Origin: Planctomycetia bacterium | GTDB lineage: Bacteria > Planctomycetota > Phycisphaerae > Phycisphaerales > SM1A02 | Direction of reading: 5' to 3' | NCBI GenBank assembly: GCA_005804005.1 | Contig: SYPI01000067.1 | Span: forward strand, 1-7,339 | Length of the DNA stretch: 7,339 nucleotides | Shown: piece after piece, positions 6,052 to 7,339 of the stretch | Position numbering within the stretch: position 1 is the first letter of the stretch | Layout of the letters: each line of letters opens with the position of its first letter | Position numbers and translations under genes: made by a program | Notes under the pieces: generated by a model | Databases searched by the model: none | The model's input: only the letters and a program-made list of their open reading frames with translations | What the model was told of the DNA's origin: nothing

Positions 6052-7161
6052 ATGCGAGCGTGGGCACTTCGGTTGGTGTTTGCGCTTCTCATGCTGAACA
6101 CGGTTCAATTGGTGCAGTTGCCAGCAGCGGCGGGGCGTGCCGCGGAACTGGCCCCGATTTGTTCGCCCAGCGTGCAGGACCCCTCCGCACTGGGGCGAGT
6201 CGAGGTATCGGCCCAGGCTTCCGGTCAGGCCTCAACCAGTATTTTTGACCCGGCCACCAGTCAAACCCGAACGATCCGATCGCTTTCATGGCTGGTGCTG
6301 GGCATCTGTGCCCTGATCGCTCTGGTGGTCGAGGGGGTTTTGCTGTGGACAATCATCCGCTATCGCTCGCGCGGCCCGGCACGAGGCCAGCCGGAGCCAG
6401 CCCAGGTTTACGGCAGCGGGCCGATCGAACTGGCTTGGACAGTGGTGCCGTGTGTGATCGTCTTTGTGCTGACTTTGGCCACCATTCGCTCAATTCGTGA
6501 GCTGGCTCCAGATGAAGCGCCGCCGGGATCGCTGAAGGTGTCGGTCATTGGTCACCAGTGGTGGTGGGAGTACCGCTATGAGGAGTCAGGGGTGGTGACC
6601 GCCAACGAACTGGTGGTGCCAGTGGGCCGTTCGATCTGGCTGACGCTGGAGTCGGCCGATGTGATTCACTCCTGGTGGGTGCCCCGCCTGGCCGGAAAGA
6701 TCGATGTCGTGCCCAACTGGAAGAACACCCTCTGGTTCAACACTGAACTTCAGGGCACCTACCTTGGTCAGTGCGCTGAGTATTGCGGCACCCAGCACGC
6801 CAACATGTATCTGCGCGTCGACATTGTTTCACCAGAGGAGTTTGAGCGCTGGGTGGTTGCCCAGCGAGCCGAGCCAGCCGCCAATCCGCAGATGGCTGCT
6901 GGCCATGACATCTTTCTGGCCAATGCCTGCGCTAACTGTCACAGTGTTGCCGGGATGAGTGATGGCCGATTCGGTCCGGACCTCACGCATCTGATGAGCC
7001 GCGCCACGATTGGTTCGGGAATTGCCCTGCTCGACGCCGACACTCTGCGGGCCTGGGTCAAGGACCCGCAGACGCTGAAGCCGGGCTGCAACATGCCGAG
7101 CCTGCAGTTGGATGAAGGGGAACTGGACGCTTTGGTCGCCTGGCTGGGAGGGCTGCGGTGA
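6052..7161 (+). CDS. coxB: Cytochrome c oxidase subunit II with fused cytochrome c (caa3 type)
   Basis: Subunit II of a haem-copper terminal oxidase; it takes electrons through a fused cytochrome c to the CuA centre and on to subunit I. It has 369 residues. A hydrophobic N-terminal stretch (about 5-27) is probably a signal peptide. Two membrane helices lie at about 80-101 and 126-147. HQWWWEYRY (168-176) is the aromatic electron-transfer patch. The CuA ligands are all present: His206 in DVIHSWWVP, Cys241, Glu243, Cys245, His249 and Met252. The C-terminal cytochrome c domain (about 280-369) has C293-A-N-C296-H297 and the likely haem ligand Met348. The ATG at 6052 gives a full-length N-terminus. 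The stop overlaps the coxA GTG, so the two genes are coupled. The fusion protein diverges from it across 63 bp. Confidence 0.96.
   Translation: MRAWALRLVFALLMLNTVQLVQLPAAAGRAAELAPICSPSVQDPSALGRVEVSAQASGQASTSIFDPATSQTRTIRSLSWLVLGICALIALVVEGVLLWTIIRYRSRGPARGQPEPAQVYGSGPIELAWTVVPCVIVFVLTLATIRSIRELAPDEAPPGSLKVSVIGHQWWWEYRYEESGVVTANELVVPVGRSIWLTLESADVIHSWWVPRLAGKIDVVPNWKNTLWFNTELQGTYLGQCAEYCGTQHANMYLRVDIVSPEEFERWVVAQRAEPAANPQMAAGHDIFLANACANCHSVAGMSDGRFGPDLTHLMSRATIGSGIALLDADTLRAWVKDPQTLKPGCNMPSLQLDEGELDALVAWLGGLR
7146..7152 (+). promoter_or_regulatory. Ribosome binding site of coxA
   Basis: GGGAGGG inside the last codons of coxB lies 5 bases before the GTG at 7158. It is a strong Shine-Dalgarno match and fixes the coxA start at that GTG. 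Confidence 0.7.
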
Positions 7162-7339
7162 GCGTGGTCACGCCGACAGCCGAGCCCGCCTCTCCACGGT
7201 CCCTAGCCGACCGACTCACTGCATGGACGATCACCTGTGATCACAAGCGGCTCGGCCTGATGTACTTCATGAGTGGGTTGGTGTTCATGGTGGTGGCTGG
7301 TGCCGAGGCGGTGATGATGCGCATCCAGCTCTCGGCGCC
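7158..7339 (+). CDS. coxA: Cytochrome c oxidase subunit I, N-terminal part (partial)
   Basis: The catalytic haem-copper subunit of the terminal oxidase, cut off by the window edge after 60 codons. The start is a GTG whose last two bases overlap the coxB TGA (GTGA overlap). After a short N-terminal tail, the protein has the subunit I signature TCDHKRLGLMYF (26-37), which precedes the first membrane helix, followed by EAVMMRIQL (50-58). This is the usual start of aa3/caa3-type subunit I (also named ctaD). The haem and CuB ligands lie beyond the window. Together with coxB it forms the beginning of an oxidase operon that presumably continues with subunits III and IV. Confidence 0.95.
   Translation, partial: MSVVTPTAEPASPRSLADRLTAWTITCDHKRLGLMYFMSGLVFMVVAGAEAVMMRIQLSA

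Noticed and set aside
5989..6108. Extension of the fusion-protein frame by 40 codons back to 6108
   Set aside because: It would place a charged, Lys/Arg/His-rich stretch before the signal peptide and overlap the coxB start.

Overview
This is a GC-rich stretch of about 7.3 kb, densely packed with genes. It most likely comes from a member of the Planctomycetota, probably of the Phycisphaerae type. This assignment is an inference from three things. One secreted protein ends in a paired dockerin repeat with a Cys-Pro tail. Another secreted protein fuses a c-type haem motif, a PHM-like copper-monooxygenase fold and a SUMF1-like domain. Several genes appear to lack a Shine-Dalgarno sequence and to start at or next to the transcription start. 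No 16S rRNA or other decisive marker is present.

Layout, left to right. On the minus strand, positions 1-44 hold the first codons of a gene that overlaps the stop of a PilT/PilU-type retraction ATPase gene (44-1183). A 127-bp divergent intergenic region follows, with a 7-bp inverted repeat and a good guaB promoter. guaB (IMP dehydrogenase, 1311-2792) is on the plus strand, followed by a short promoter and a complete tRNA-Leu(CAA) gene (2838-2922). The tRNA converges on a minus-strand pair of secreted proteins: a YHYH-type protein with a C-terminal dockerin (2932-4074) and the three-part cytochrome c / PHM-like / SUMF1-like fusion (4132-5988). After a 63-bp divergent gap the plus strand carries coxB (6052-7161; cytochrome c oxidase subunit II with a fused cytochrome c domain, caa3 type) and the translationally coupled start of coxA (7158 to the window end).

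How the genes fit together. guaB and the tRNA are housekeeping genes. coxB-coxA is the beginning of a caa3-type terminal oxidase operon. The ATPase gene and the overlapping start after it look like the end of a type IV pilus retraction operon. The two minus-strand exported proteins are the accessory part of the window. The most unusual is the fusion protein: it keeps the haem-binding motif, but the copper-ligand positions of its PHM-like domain are mostly replaced, and a His-rich cluster lies further downstream.

No CRISPR array, insertion sequence, integrase or phage gene is visible. There is no gene-free stretch longer than 127 bp.
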